A model generated the notes under the pieces. The model was given only the letters and a program-made list of their open reading frames with translations, made no database searches and was not told where the DNA came from. A stretch of 64,000 nt of DNA from an uncultured Prevotella sp. Lineage in GTDB: Bacteria > Bacteroidota > Bacteroidia > Bacteroidales > Bacteroidaceae. Both the position numbers and the translations under genes were made by a program. The stretch is taken from assembly GCA_946402275.1 (NCBI GenBank), contig CAMIVY010000017.1, forward strand, positions 1-64,000, written 5' to 3'. Shown here piece by piece: positions 15,792-24,589 of this stretch (position 1 is the stretch's first letter; each line of letters starts with the position of its first letter).

Positions 15792-17334
15792 TTTTCATTT
15801 CTCCTTTCTCATTTAGGGCAACGCCTGCCCTGTGTCCTCCTATCTGTCCATTGCGTTCTTTTGCTGTTGCGCCCTCCTCGAAGTTCAGACCTCGGAGGAT
15901 GGCGTTCTTGCCGAAACGCTGTTTGATTTTCAACTGGGCTTCCTGCATACGACGCTCCTTGTCCAACTTGGCTTGCTCTTCCTGCCGCTGCTTCTCCAAA
16001 GCTTCGTAGTCCGTGAAGAGATCTAGTTGCTGGGGAGCACTATTCTGTGCTGCTACAGATGCCTCTGATACCACATGGTTTGTTGTCAGGTTCAGCCTGC
16101 GAATCAATAAGTCTGGATTTACATGGCGGTCAAACAACTCAGCAGCACTTTCCATGATAAGTCGCGAGGATGATGTGGGCTTCTCAAAATTGAAGGAGCC
16201 GTGAGCATGTTCTGGTACTTGTTTTCCATAGTAGTTGGCGGTTATCTCACCATGATATTTCTCACGAATTTCAGGACGCGTCAGACTCTCAGCATCATAG
16301 CCTACAGTCAGCACCAACTGGTCTGTCACCAATCGCTTCGCCACCAAGTCGAGTGCCATTCCTTCAGCCATTTCCCGTATCACCACACGGGCTTTCTTGA
16401 AAGTATATGGCTCCTGTAGAACTTGTCCGCTGCTGAAGCTATTCGTCTCTGGACGATATGCCTTTACAGCCTCCATCGTACATGGTTCCCAACCCCAGGC
16501 ATGGTCTATCAGCAGTTCGGCATTCACGCCAAAGAGCCGGTAAAGCAATCCTTCATTCTGTATGGACATTCGAGCCAGTTTACCCATTGTATCAATACCA
16601 TAAACAGCCAGTTTCTCAGCGATTCCACGTCCTACACGCCAGAACTTTGTGATGGGCTGATAGTCCCAAAGTTCACGCCGATATGACATTTCATTTAGAT
16701 CGGCGATGCGCACACCGTCTTTGTCGGCAGGGGCTTTTTTGGCCACAATATCCATCGCCACCTTTGCCAGATACATGTTCGTGCCGATGCCAGCCGTAGC
16801 CGTGATGCCCGTAGTGGCCAGCACGTCACGAATCATCTTCATCGCCAGTTCGTGGGCAGTCAACTTGTAAGTACGCAGATAGGCCGTCACATCCATAAAC
16901 ACCTCGTCGATGCTATAGACATGAATATCCTCTGGAGCAATGTATTTCAGATAGGTCTCATAGACCTTGGTACTCACCTCCATGTAGTGAGCCATACGTG
17001 GCGGTGCAGCGATATAGTCGAGTTCAAGACTTGGATTGGATTTCAGTTCCAGATCATTGTAGGATTTTCCTGTCATTCTCCTGCCAGCAGACCTTTTTCG
17101 CTCGTTGTTGACCTCACGCACTCTCTGAACCACCTCAAAAAGTCGTGCACGACCTCCAATGCCGTATGCTTTCAGCGATGGGGAAACAGCCAGACAGATG
17201 GTTTTCTCCGTCCTCGACACATCAGCCACGACAAGGTTTGTGGTCAGCGGGTCAAGCCCCCTGTCCACACACTCTACTGAAGCGTAGAACGACTTCAAGT
17301 CGATAGCAATATATGTCCGCTGCTGCTCCTGCAT
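15781..17334 (-). CDS. Y-family DNA polymerase (UvrX/ImpB type)
   Basis: A 517-residue translesion polymerase. The catalytic core opens with YIAIDLKSFYASVECVDRG and includes VYSIDEVFMDVT with the catalytic Asp-Glu pair; a helix-hairpin-helix region follows (FWRVGRGIAEKLAVYGIDTM). A beta-clamp-binding motif QLDLF lies at residues 436-440. The insert of about 25 residues after FEVVQRVREVN is typical of the UvrX group. The C-terminus ends in NEKGEMKNEK, produced by an ATGAGAAATGA-type repeat, so the last residues are probably not ancestral. Confidence 0.93.
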   Translation of the reverse strand: MQEQQRTYIAIDLKSFYASVECVDRGLDPLTTNLVVADVSRTEKTICLAVSPSLKAYGIGGRARLFEVVQRVREVNNERKRSAGRRMTGKSYNDLELKSNPSLELDYIAAPPRMAHYMEVSTKVYETYLKYIAPEDIHVYSIDEVFMDVTAYLRTYKLTAHELAMKMIRDVLATTGITATAGIGTNMYLAKVAMDIVAKKAPADKDGVRIADLNEMSYRRELWDYQPITKFWRVGRGIAEKLAVYGIDTMGKLARMSIQNEGLLYRLFGVNAELLIDHAWGWEPCTMEAVKAYRPETNSFSSGQVLQEPYTFKKARVVIREMAEGMALDLVAKRLVTDQLVLTVGYDAESLTRPEIREKYHGEITANYYGKQVPEHAHGSFNFEKPTSSSRLIMESAAELFDRHVNPDLLIRRLNLTTNHVVSEASVAAQNSAPQQLDLFTDYEALEKQRQEEQAKLDKERRMQEAQLKIKQRFGKNAILRGLNFEEGATAKERNGQIGGHRAGVALNEKGEMKNEK

Positions 17335-17421
17335 ACCTTAATTATTTTCAAATACAGCTGCAAATATACGAAAACAATCATAAATTTTTCGCATATTTGG
17401 CGATAATTCCGTAATTATCAT

Positions 17422-17429
17422 TATATTTG
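17422..17429 (+). promoter_or_regulatory. Probable -7 box of the Fe-S protein gene
   Basis: TATATTTG matches TAnnTTTG and lies 34 bases before the ATG at 17463. A TTTG at 17396-17399 is at about the right distance for the -33 element. Confidence 0.55.
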
Positions 17430-17462
17430 CAAAACAATTCAATAACAATAAACGAATAAAAC

Positions 17463-18158
17463 ATGGCACAAAAACAATTTCACAAACACTATGCGACTAA
17501 AGGTCCACAACTGTTTTGGATTATCTTCACATACCTAGTACTAGCATGGTTCATCCCTGTGCTCGGATGGGCTGCTCTCATCTGCATGATAGGTCCAGTC
17601 CTGACATCTGTCTGGAAAGGAAGATTTTGGTGCGGCAATGTATGTCCACGAGGCAATATGTACGACCGTCTGCTATCTAAGTACTCCCCTCATCGTCCTA
17701 TTCCTAAATTCGTCCGTACTTTCGGGTTCCGCCTGTTTATGGTGTTCTTCATTTTCGCCATGTTCGGCATTCAGATGTATTTTGCCTGGGGCGATTGGGG
17801 CGCAATGGGACTCGTGTTTTGGAAAATCATCCTGTTGACTACCATAGTAGGAATAGTCCTGTCCTTCATTTATGCCCCTCGCACATGGTGCAGTTTCTGT
17901 CCGATGGGGTCGTTGTCATCATGGGTGGCACCTAAGAAAGCTCCACTACCAAAGGCATTTAAGAGCATTCACGTCAGTAGCCAGTGTGAAGAGAAGTGCA
18001 AGCTATGTGCCCGCGTCTGTCCGATGCAGCTCACTCCATACAGCAGCCGAGGCGAACAATTAGGCTATCTGCATCCTGATTGCCTGAAATGCAGGAAATG
18101 CGAGAAGGCCTGTCCTACGAAGATGATGACATTAATTCCGAATACCGACAAATCATGA
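17463..18158 (+). CDS. NapH-like 4Fe-4S membrane protein
   Basis: A 231-residue inner-membrane protein with about four hydrophobic spans, two membrane-side Cys motifs (CGNVCPRG and CSFCPMG) and a C-terminal pair of 4Fe-4S sites (CEEKCKLCARVCP and CLKCRKCEKACP). This is the NapH/CcoG-like layout, passing electrons between quinols and a periplasmic or membrane partner. It stands alone, so its partner is not shown by context. A probable terminator follows at 18270. Confidence 0.88.
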   Translation: MAQKQFHKHYATKGPQLFWIIFTYLVLAWFIPVLGWAALICMIGPVLTSVWKGRFWCGNVCPRGNMYDRLLSKYSPHRPIPKFVRTFGFRLFMVFFIFAMFGIQMYFAWGDWGAMGLVFWKIILLTTIVGIVLSFIYAPRTWCSFCPMGSLSSWVAPKKAPLPKAFKSIHVSSQCEEKCKLCARVCPMQLTPYSSRGEQLGYLHPDCLKCRKCEKACPTKMMTLIPNTDKS

Positions 18159-18269
18159 AGTGTACTAAACCGACAGCAGGACTTCATCAAGAATAGAATA
18201 AAAAACATTTCCTAAGATAATTTCAGTTGTACCATCATATATTTTGTATCAAAATCTGAGCATAAAAAA

Positions 18270-18350
18270 GGACCTGCCCAAGCGGACAGGTCCCTTTACT
18301 TTATTGTCGGATTAAAATTACTCCTCAACAGCAGCCTGTGCGGCGGCTAA
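18270..18350 (-). pseudogene. Stray ppdK 3' end with terminator, copy 1
   Basis: On the minus strand 18350-18318 encodes LAAAQAAVEE and a stop, identical to the last ten residues of the pyruvate phosphate dikinase at 48880. Downstream on that strand comes a hairpin GGACCTG/CAGGTCC (18270-18293) followed by a T-run, so it reads like the end of a gene with a rho-independent terminator. Homology stops before codon -10. A second copy with a very similar hairpin is at 28261-28344. It lies where a plus-strand gene ends and may now terminate that gene. Confidence 0.7.
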
Positions 18351-19074
18351 CGGGAACTGATTATCAGCACATTACGGAGAATCTGGGAAACATTTGGGAA
18401 ACATTATGAGCATGAACTGCACATTCTGCACCCGATTTCCTCAAAATATCCAACCATTTTTGCCACTTCGACTATTTTTCGATATCTTAATTGTTAAACA
18501 CTATTGTTAGAACACTGATTGCATTACGACTTTTCAGCACGTTCTGCAAATTTTGCTTACAAAATTAATAATTTCTCATGACTCAAGGTTGTTTTGCACG
18601 TTTTTCTTGCAGAACGTGTCTATTTTTAATAAAAATTAAGGTGGAAACGACAACCAGTTACCATTTTTTTGTTTCGATTAAAAGAAAAATGGATGGGTTT
18701 CAATGCCAGAGGTATAGGTTTAAGTTTAGATGTTCTTATATATAATAAGGTGTAGTAAACCAGAATCAGACGACTATAGGTTTAATCTTCAAGTTTTATG
18801 ATTGCATGTTTATATACATGGTTAAATGTAAACCTAAACTTTGCAGAATGAAACGACTTGATGTTTCCCAAAATTCACATTTTTCTTTTTACTGAAGATG
18901 AAGCAATTTATATTCTCCCCTTCTCAATCCCCATCTCCTTTAACAGAGTAATCAGTTTATGAAGTTGCAGCCAAATTGCTCTACAGCAGTTTTGAATCCC
19001 GCAACTATACGTTGGCTAATAATACCATCCAACTGGTACGGATGATTTCCTGACTTCTGTCCATAAATTAAAAG
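18351..19074. other. Long AT-rich gap with a 12-bp inverted repeat
   Basis: No coding potential was seen in about 720 bases. Two arms CACGTTCTGCAA (18538-18549) and TTGCAGAACGTG (18607-18618) form a perfect 12-bp inverted repeat 57 bases apart. TATAGGTTTAA occurs twice (near 18713 and 18774), with a related AAACCTAAACTTT in the opposite sense near 18830. GGGAAACATT is repeated near 18386. These could be recombination-site remnants or regulatory sequence; nothing identifies them. Confidence 0.4.
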
Positions 19075-21678
19075 TTAATAATTTGTCGGCAAAGCACAAG
19101 GGCTGTTCAAACTTCTATAAGTAAGTCTTTGCTTCACTTCGCTTGGAGATATAGATGTACGTACAAAGCACTTAGTGGGGACACCAGGTAACAGGTCGAA
19201 ATAGTTGTTGTCAAACCAGCAGTCTTCAGCACCATCAATGGAGAGGGCAAGGGCGCGAACAAACTTGTCTGCCTTGAGGGTAATCAGACAACCGCCATCT
19301 GCTGCCTCAACACTCACCTCGGGCTTAACAGGTATCAGCCGCAGGTCTTTCTGTAGGCAGAGGAAACAATTTGCCTGATAGCTCACACCTGAAGATGTGG
19401 AGAGTTGCATATTAACCACCACGTCCTCACGTTGCTGACCTTTCAGCAATTCAGCTAAGGGCTGCTCAAGAATCAAAGTGGATGTGTTGGCTGGAATGTC
19501 AATGGCCTTGGTAAGTGTGTTTACTGTATGCCCGTTGAGGGTATAGACAGTCTGTTTTAACTTGCCTTGCTGTTGACGTAACAGGTCGCTGACAGCATAG
19601 ACGAGCAAGCTATCACCTTTGGTGATGGCGGAGCATATCAATGGTTCAAATGCGTGGCGCACCATATAGTGTGCAGCCTTCCAACGACCATAGTAGTCGC
19701 GTGTGGCCCACGATGCAACAGGCCAACAGTCGTTATGTTGCCACAATAGCGACCCCATACAAAGGGGCATGTTGCGGCGATGGGCCTCGATGGCTGTACG
19801 CATCGCATCGCCCTGCAAGAGTTGCGAGGCATACAGAAACTGGCGGAAATCCTTTGTTTCACCATATTCGCTGTTGACATACCACTCAATCACCTTGTTG
19901 GCCTCCACACCGCCACGCTGATGCCACATCATCAGCGGACTGCTGATATCATGCGTCGTGGTGTCTGGGGCATAGCGGAGCACCGTACCATATTCAGGGA
20001 ACGACTGCATGCCATATTCGCTGAAGAAGTGGGCTTTCTCCTGGTTATAGCTGCTTACAGGCATACGGCGATGGCCCACACCATAGAAATGGCGGTCGCC
20101 ATTGATGCCATCGCTGCCGCGACCTCTGACCGAGAAGGGTGAACCGACGGTGTAGATGTCGTCTGGGATCTGCTGGTTGGCAATCTCTTGCAATACATCG
20201 TAATAGAGGTGCTCCTGTTGGTCACCTACCAATCGGACTCCCTCGGGATTGCTCTTCTCCATCTTAGCCTTCCATCCCCAGTTATACCATGCATCCGTAC
20301 ACTCATTCCCACCGCACCATATCACAATGCTTGGGTGATTACGCAGACGGCGCACATTGTCGATGGCTTCCTGACGCACATTCTCCAACCATTCGCCCTC
20401 AGCAGGATAGGTGCTGCAGGCAAACATGAAGTCCTGCCACACCATCAGTCCCATCTCGTCGCAGAAGTCATAGAACAGGTCGTCCTCATAGATGCCACCG
20501 CCCCACACGCGAATCATGTTCATATTGGCCAATACGGCATCCTGCAGAGTCTGGCGATAGCGGTCGGGAGTGACATTCGTTAGGAAATTATCCTGAGGAA
20601 TATAATTGGTGCCCTTGGCAAACACAGGCACACCATTGAGCATGAAATAGAACTGGCGGTTGCCGTCAGCATCAGGATCCATCACTAATTTCACAGAGCG
20701 CAAGCCTATGCGTTTCTCTTGATGGGCCAACTGTCGACCAGCGGCAGTAACCTTTGTAGATATGGTATATAACTCAGGCTTGCCTAAGCCATTGCACCAC
20801 CATAGGCGTGGGTTCTTGATGGAGAATTCCACAGGGATCGTGTTGATGCCTTTGTGCAGCGAGCACTTCCTGGTAGCCACTGTGTGACCATTGTTCTTAT
20901 CGGTGACGGTAATAACAACATTCTCAATATCCTCAGCAGCTTCCACTTCCACGACATTAGAGAGTAATGCCTTCTTGGCAGTCACTTCTTTCTGACGCAG
21001 ATGAACGTCGGTAATCCTTGCCTTGCTCCATGACTCCAGATAGACATTACGCCAAATGCCGGAGGTGACAAGTCGTGGTCCCCAGTCCCAGCCATAGTGA
21101 TAGCCGGCCTTACGGGCAAACACGCTGAGCTTACGATCCAGCAGTCCGCCATTCTCCGACTGGTCGTTGGCAGCCTGATACAGGTGAGGATGCTTCGCCC
21201 ATTTAGGCATATCCACTTTTACGGGTGAATGGAAATAGGCACGCAGCACATTATCGCCCGCCTTGACCTGCGGCTTCACGCTGATGCGCCAGCGGCGGAA
21301 CATATTGTCGGCCTCCAAAATCTTCGAGCCGTTCAAGAATACATCAGCGTAGGTGTCCAGTCCGTCGAAACACAGGTCGATATGCTCGTCTTCAAGAATA
21401 GCCTCATCAGCACGGAATGTCGTCTCATAGACCCAGTCCTCCTTGTCCACCCATTGCACCTTCCGTTCGTTCAACCCGATATAAGGGTCGTCGATAAGTC
21501 CCTGACGCAGCAAGTCGGTATGCACCACGCCGGGTACCTGAGCAGGATAGCGGTTAGGGAAACGCGCCTCACCAAATGTCCATCCTTCATGCAGATACTG
21601 TCGGTTCTGAGCGAACAACTGCAGGGCAGATGCAAAAAAGAGCGTGATGACTATAGCAAAAAAGAATCTTTTCTCCAT
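19075..21678 (-). CDS. GH2-family beta-mannosidase
   Basis: An 867-residue secreted glycosidase with an N-terminal signal peptide (FFFAIVITLFFASALQLFAQ). The sugar-binding N-terminal domain begins YLHEGWTFGEARFPNRYPAQ, the usual beta-mannosidase opening. The (beta/alpha)8 domain has RVWGGGIYEDDLFYDFCDE, the acid/base Glu in WCGGNECTDAW and the likely nucleophile Glu in FFSEYGMQSFPEY. It would release terminal beta-mannose from mannan oligosaccharides or N-glycans in the periplasm. It is seven bases downstream of the GH115 gene, so the two should be co-expressed. Confidence 0.94.
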   Translation of the reverse strand: MEKRFFFAIVITLFFASALQLFAQNRQYLHEGWTFGEARFPNRYPAQVPGVVHTDLLRQGLIDDPYIGLNERKVQWVDKEDWVYETTFRADEAILEDEHIDLCFDGLDTYADVFLNGSKILEADNMFRRWRISVKPQVKAGDNVLRAYFHSPVKVDMPKWAKHPHLYQAANDQSENGGLLDRKLSVFARKAGYHYGWDWGPRLVTSGIWRNVYLESWSKARITDVHLRQKEVTAKKALLSNVVEVEAAEDIENVVITVTDKNNGHTVATRKCSLHKGINTIPVEFSIKNPRLWWCNGLGKPELYTISTKVTAAGRQLAHQEKRIGLRSVKLVMDPDADGNRQFYFMLNGVPVFAKGTNYIPQDNFLTNVTPDRYRQTLQDAVLANMNMIRVWGGGIYEDDLFYDFCDEMGLMVWQDFMFACSTYPAEGEWLENVRQEAIDNVRRLRNHPSIVIWCGGNECTDAWYNWGWKAKMEKSNPEGVRLVGDQQEHLYYDVLQEIANQQIPDDIYTVGSPFSVRGRGSDGINGDRHFYGVGHRRMPVSSYNQEKAHFFSEYGMQSFPEYGTVLRYAPDTTTHDISSPLMMWHQRGGVEANKVIEWYVNSEYGETKDFRQFLYASQLLQGDAMRTAIEAHRRNMPLCMGSLLWQHNDCWPVASWATRDYYGRWKAAHYMVRHAFEPLICSAITKGDSLLVYAVSDLLRQQQGKLKQTVYTLNGHTVNTLTKAIDIPANTSTLILEQPLAELLKGQQREDVVVNMQLSTSSGVSYQANCFLCLQKDLRLIPVKPEVSVEAADGGCLITLKADKFVRALALSIDGAEDCWFDNNYFDLLPGVPTKCFVRTSISPSEVKQRLTYRSLNSPCALPTNY

Positions 21679-21684
21679 GAGTTC

Positions 21685-24570
21685 TTATTTCTGAGCATGA
21701 ATCAATACTTCTTGTAGCACGATGCCAGGGTCGAGGAGATAGATACGTAGCCGCTGATGACCAGTCTCTGAGACGGGGATGGTGCGTGAGGCATAGCCGC
21801 GAAGCACATTCCAGCGCCACTCGGCTGTGAAATCGCCCTCGTGAATAGAGAAGATGGTGGGAGCAGAATCACCTAACTGAACGGCATAGCGGATGTCCCT
21901 GCCGTCATACACATGCAGCGTGGGCAGCGTGCGGATCTCTATAGTGGCATCGTCAGCCTGCAAGTCGAGCTCATATTCTGTGTATGGAGCTGCCTTTATG
22001 TTCTCCTGTTGATACGACGGTGTGTCGAATGGCAGAACCAGTACGCCATCGGTATATCCCAAGCCTTCTATGCGCTGGATACCTCCTTGTTTGTTCTGAT
22101 AGTGCGAAGCAGGAATGCGCTGACGAGGCTCCTTGACGAACGGCGGATAGAGCCCGAGGAAAATCTGGTCGATGCGGGCATCGGCCTTCAGATCGGTGAT
22201 GCATAGATGATTCTCGCCCTTCTTGAGGTGTATCGTTCCTACACGGCTCCACATCGGTCCGACGTAGGGCGCATGCCATACATTATTAATAGGTGTTGCT
22301 GAGGCCACATAGCTGTCATTCTCTGTTTTTACCTGGCAGAACTCGTTGTCCTTTGCTTCTTTCGAGAAATTGCGGATAGGTGTAAGCGCCTCTATCCATA
22401 AAGGCATCTCTACATCGGTATCACTATTAATAATGACACCCTTGCTTGATAAGGTTTCGCTGACAGAGAGGAAACGTGCTTGAGGAGTGTTTTTCGCCTG
22501 CGTTATCAGTTCGGGTGTGGCCACAGGCTGCTCTATCTTTTCAGAGCGGAACCAATGGTAGGGTTGCCAGTTGAAGAATTGCTGCCATTTCCCATCAAGG
22601 ATATCCTCATTGTAATGACGCGTCGACTCATTGAGACTGTCGAACATCAGCTTCACTCTGTTGGCATCTGCCATCGCTCCGATACTATCGCCGGCTGTTG
22701 CTCTTACCATACTGCGACGCGCTAATAACTGGTACTCGTTGATCGTCGCAGCACCACAGACGGGATAACTGACGAGTTCGAAGTAGGCATTCTTCAGTGA
22801 TTCCGGGATGCGGGAAGCCAGTTCTGTAGCATGTGCTTTTAGGGCGCGCCACTCCGCGATGCGCTGCTCAATCTGCTCTGCGCTGTAATCGACGAACCAC
22901 ACGTGTGCATCCTTTCCTGCCGCCTGCAAGCGATAGTAGCCTGTCTGAATATCGGCAATCTCTTGTGCTACCTCGTTGCCGAAGGTCTTCGCAGCCCAAA
23001 ACTTGATATAGTTGTGAGCCTCGGAGGGCTTCCAGCGATTGATATCCCAAGCCAGATCCATCACAAATGAGATTTCCTTCTCGGCTGGTTTGATGTCGCC
23101 CACGTTGAACACCCAAATCTTGCGGGCACCATATGTATAGGCCTTCGTAAGTTCTGCTGAAAGGAAAGAGGTAGATAGAGGACTGAGCCAAATCCAACTG
23201 GCGGGGTCCCCGTGATAGGAGAGGTGATAATAGATGCCTGCACCGCCTTTGCGCTTCATCTCTTCAGGATTGCAGAGGTTGCGGCAGTAGCCGTGTTTGT
23301 CGTCACTCCAGAGCAATGTTACATCCTCTGGCACTTTTAGTCCGTTATGATAGGCCTCAAGCACCTCTTCATAGGTGCAGAGCACCTGCGGAATCGCTTC
23401 CAAAGGCTTCTTGATGTTGCGCCGCAGCATATCGCGCTGGTCATTGATGGCCTGTTGCATCAGCGCCACACGCTCGGCCGTTGTGTTGGCGCCTTCCATC
23501 GGATAGTCGTGGATGCCACGCAGACCGAGTGTATAGGTGTTCTCGTATCGTCCGTTGGTTTTTATGCGTGTCTCCCAGTAGTTCTGCATCGTCTGGCGAT
23601 TGGTGATATAGTTGAAGTCGCCCAAAGTGCCAGGATGCTTCTGTTCCACTGCTTTGACCATAGGTCGAAGCTGTTCACGCTCGACAGAGTCCAAGCGAGC
23701 TTGACTCTTTGCTCGCTCATTCACAGCTTTCCACTCACCTTCATTATTACGCAGCATCTGCTCGCAATGCGATGAGCCCATCACTATGGCATAGTCATCA
23801 GCGAGTCGTGCATTTTCTGGATCGTCATTGAAAGCCTGCGTTCCTGGATGCATGGCGGGCCAGAGATAGTTAGCTTTCAGGCGCAACAGTAGTTCAAACA
23901 CGCGCTTGTATGTCTCAGGCCCAACCTTGCCGTGTTTCAGTTCTGCCCATCGTGCCCAGCCACCAAAGCGCTCATCATTGATGAAGATACCTCGATACTG
24001 CACAGAAGGCTCCCCCTGGACGAATGTGCCAGGCTCAATATAGAGCGTTTTCTTCTTGGTAGGCGTAACGTCAGCCCACCAGTACCAGGGTGACACACCG
24101 ATGGCCTCGCCCAGTGTTGTCAAGCCGAAAGCTGTTCCTCGCCGGTCGCTTCCTGCAATGACAAAAAGTTGCCCTTGTCTGGGACGGTTGACGGTAGTGA
24201 TGATATACGATTCCCATTTGCCTTTGATGGCTGACACATCAATAGCCTTCTGTCTGACCAACTCATCGATGATGCGGCTGTGGCCTACAGTGCCAGCGAC
24301 AACCGTTGCTCCATGAGGTAGTTTCTTAAAGGACGTTGCCGATACTATAGTGGAACGGGCTGACGTTACCCGTTCCACATCGTCTGCCAGCATCTGTGCG
24401 GCAATGCTCACCACTTTATAATCACCCGCATCGGTGCAGATCGTGGCCTCACTTAACGGGAACCAATCGGTCTGGGCATTTTCTGAAACTTTTGGATAGT
24501 CTGCCACATTGTTACCACATATCGGCAGCATCACCAACAGACAGCAAAATAAAAAGACAGCTTTCTTCAT
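21685..24570 (-). CDS. GH115 xylan alpha-glucuronidase with an element A insertion
   Basis: A 961-residue exported enzyme (signal KAVFLFCCLLVMLPICGN). GH115 signatures are clear: WYWWADVTP, QYRGIFINDERFGGWARW, KANYLWPAMHPGTQAFNDDP, MGSSHCEQMLRNNEGEW, GLRGIHDYPMEGA and LLWSDDKHGYCRN. The family removes (4-O-methyl-)glucuronic acid from xylan. Between GEWKAVN and GTLGDFNYITN an extra stretch containing ERAKSQARLDSVEREQ is encoded by element A (23673-23725, about residues 282-299); other members are shorter here. The frame is intact. With the beta-mannosidase it forms a small hemicellulose locus without SusC/SusD genes. Confidence 0.94.
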   Translation of the reverse strand: MKKAVFLFCCLLVMLPICGNNVADYPKVSENAQTDWFPLSEATICTDAGDYKVVSIAAQMLADDVERVTSARSTIVSATSFKKLPHGATVVAGTVGHSRIIDELVRQKAIDVSAIKGKWESYIITTVNRPRQGQLFVIAGSDRRGTAFGLTTLGEAIGVSPWYWWADVTPTKKKTLYIEPGTFVQGEPSVQYRGIFINDERFGGWARWAELKHGKVGPETYKRVFELLLRLKANYLWPAMHPGTQAFNDDPENARLADDYAIVMGSSHCEQMLRNNEGEWKAVNERAKSQARLDSVEREQLRPMVKAVEQKHPGTLGDFNYITNRQTMQNYWETRIKTNGRYENTYTLGLRGIHDYPMEGANTTAERVALMQQAINDQRDMLRRNIKKPLEAIPQVLCTYEEVLEAYHNGLKVPEDVTLLWSDDKHGYCRNLCNPEEMKRKGGAGIYYHLSYHGDPASWIWLSPLSTSFLSAELTKAYTYGARKIWVFNVGDIKPAEKEISFVMDLAWDINRWKPSEAHNYIKFWAAKTFGNEVAQEIADIQTGYYRLQAAGKDAHVWFVDYSAEQIEQRIAEWRALKAHATELASRIPESLKNAYFELVSYPVCGAATINEYQLLARRSMVRATAGDSIGAMADANRVKLMFDSLNESTRHYNEDILDGKWQQFFNWQPYHWFRSEKIEQPVATPELITQAKNTPQARFLSVSETLSSKGVIINSDTDVEMPLWIEALTPIRNFSKEAKDNEFCQVKTENDSYVASATPINNVWHAPYVGPMWSRVGTIHLKKGENHLCITDLKADARIDQIFLGLYPPFVKEPRQRIPASHYQNKQGGIQRIEGLGYTDGVLVLPFDTPSYQQENIKAAPYTEYELDLQADDATIEIRTLPTLHVYDGRDIRYAVQLGDSAPTIFSIHEGDFTAEWRWNVLRGYASRTIPVSETGHQRLRIYLLDPGIVLQEVLIHAQK
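23673..23725. repeat. Element A, in-frame copy inside the GH115 gene
   Basis: GTTCACGCTCGACAGAGTCC, AAGCGAGCTTGACTCTTTGC and TCGCTCATTCACA align with the copy at 7252-7318. The stem GAGTCCAAGC / GCTTGACTC is kept. It is read in the minus-strand frame of the glycosidase. Confidence 0.8.
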
Positions 24571-24589
24571 CTCTTTTTCCTGTGACGGC

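Noticed and set aside
18538..18618. Attachment site or insertion-sequence ends
   Set aside because: The inverted arms are perfect, but no integrase, transposase or target duplication is visible.
19075..24570. Complete polysaccharide utilisation locus
   Set aside because: Only two glycosidases are present; there is no SusC/SusD pair or hybrid sensor in the window.
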